NCBI GenBank assembly: GCA_016873375.1
Contig: VGXJ01000008.1
Span: forward strand, 1-17,903
Direction of reading: 5' to 3'
DNA length: 17,903 nucleotides
Source of the DNA: Phycisphaerae bacterium
Lineage (GTDB): Bacteria > Planctomycetota > Phycisphaerae > Phycisphaerales > SM1A02
Shown here: piece by piece, positions 17,546 through 17,903 of the stretch
Layout of the letters: the number at the start of each line of letters is the position of its first letter
How positions within the stretch are numbered: position 1 is the first letter of the stretch
Notes under the pieces: model-generated
What the model saw: only the letters and a program-made list of their open reading frames with translations
Told to the model about the DNA's origin: nothing
Database searches by the model: none
Program-made: the position numbers and the translations under genes

Positions 17546-17903
17546 ATGAACATCGCAATCACGAGCGCTGGCAGCCTCCTTGCTCCAAGCCTTCTTGTCT
17601 GTGCCGTGATGGCCACACCACCCGCAGGGCGCCAGGACGAACCTGAGTTCAAATCGACCCTGACCCGCGTGCGCGAGGGCGGCACGCCGTTCGATCCCAG
17701 CCAGAAGCTTGAGCCCTACGCGATCAGGCGCGCGACCGACGGCGGGCTCGCCAACGACATTGGCTCGTCGCCCATCCGCTCGGTGCCCGAGTACGGGCCG
17801 ACCCGCGGCGTGCTCTACCAGTACGGCAACAGCTGGAACTCGGTCGTCACGGCGCTCGTGTCGAGCCTGACTGCTGGCACCGTGAACGACGAGATCGCCT
17901 ATG
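17546..17903 (+). CDS. Exported protein, possible PAD-type deiminase (3'-truncated)
   Basis: The gene runs off the right edge; 119 residues are visible. A weak signal region occupies about 1-28 (LLAPSLLVCAVMA, possible cleavage near 24-28), followed by a linker of charged residues. From about residue 76 the text RSVPEYGPTRGVLYQYGN, then VVTALVSSL resembles the N-terminus of the agmatine deiminase and peptidyl-arginine deiminase superfamily. There the mature domain commonly begins with a P-A-E-[YF]-x-P-x-x-[GA]-V-L pattern. Members hydrolyse guanidino groups of arginine-like compounds. The catalytic Cys and His lie beyond the window, so the function is inferred from the N-terminal motif alone. 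The ATG at 17546 is preceded by AGAAAG at about 12 bases. A candidate -35 TTGACC lies near 17443, with no convincing -10. Confidence 0.6.
   Translation, partial: MNIAITSAGSLLAPSLLVCAVMATPPAGRQDEPEFKSTLTRVREGGTPFDPSQKLEPYAIRRATDGGLANDIGSSPIRSVPEYGPTRGVLYQYGNSWNSVVTALVSSLTAGTVNDEIAY

Overview
The window looks like chromosomal DNA from a Planctomycetota bacterium, probably of the Phycisphaerae type. This is inferred from several things together: high GC and codon bias over most of its length, exported proteins ending in PEP-CTERM-like tails (17265-17327, and remnants at 3199-3609), and a PQQ-repeat secreted protein ending in two dockerin-like calcium loops. No rRNA, tRNA, CRISPR array or transposase was seen.

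Bases 1-2711 look like a restriction-modification island with visibly lower GC than the rest. A 5'-truncated gene (3-563) and a second gene (583-1467) run on the + strand. They converge on a complete C5-cytosine DNA methyltransferase on the - strand (2711-1464). Both + genes carry residues that could form nuclease sites of the PD-(D/E)XK kind, but neither was firmly recognised. The stops of the second gene and the methyltransferase share a CTAG palindrome.

Bases 2712-3871 hold no intact gene. They contain a broken PEP-CTERM protein gene on the - strand with an in-frame TAG, a detached PEP-CTERM tail on the + strand beginning at the next base, and several strong hairpins. An unrecognised 243-residue protein follows (4603-3872), then a gene-free stretch with a TTCG-loop hairpin.

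Bases 4996-6729 are a divergent zinc-homeostasis pair: a COG0523/CobW-type GTPase metallochaperone and a Fur-family, probably Zur, repressor. They share a 48-base intergenic region with an 8-6-8 inverted repeat that is a plausible operator. A DinB-like protein gene converges on zur, and the two stops overlap in TCATGA.

Bases 7284-8702 encode the secreted PQQ-repeat/dockerin protein. On the - strand, pyrE (11797-11135), a secreted GH29 alpha-L-fucosidase (11092-9218) and a GNAT acetyltransferase (9221-8706, ATGA-coupled) are closely packed and could be one transcript. Upstream of them lie katG (14157-11953) and a lipoprotein-type oligopeptidase B (16515-14356). The window closes on the + strand with a small PEP-CTERM protein (16659-17327) with a clear terminator hairpin, and the 5' part of an exported protein whose mature start resembles the agmatine/peptidyl-arginine deiminase family.

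The core genes (pyrE, katG, fur/cobW, oligopeptidase) look like ordinary chromosomal content with surface proteins between them. The accessory interest lies mainly in the left 4 kb: a candidate novel restriction nuclease pair and a rearranged PEP-CTERM locus.
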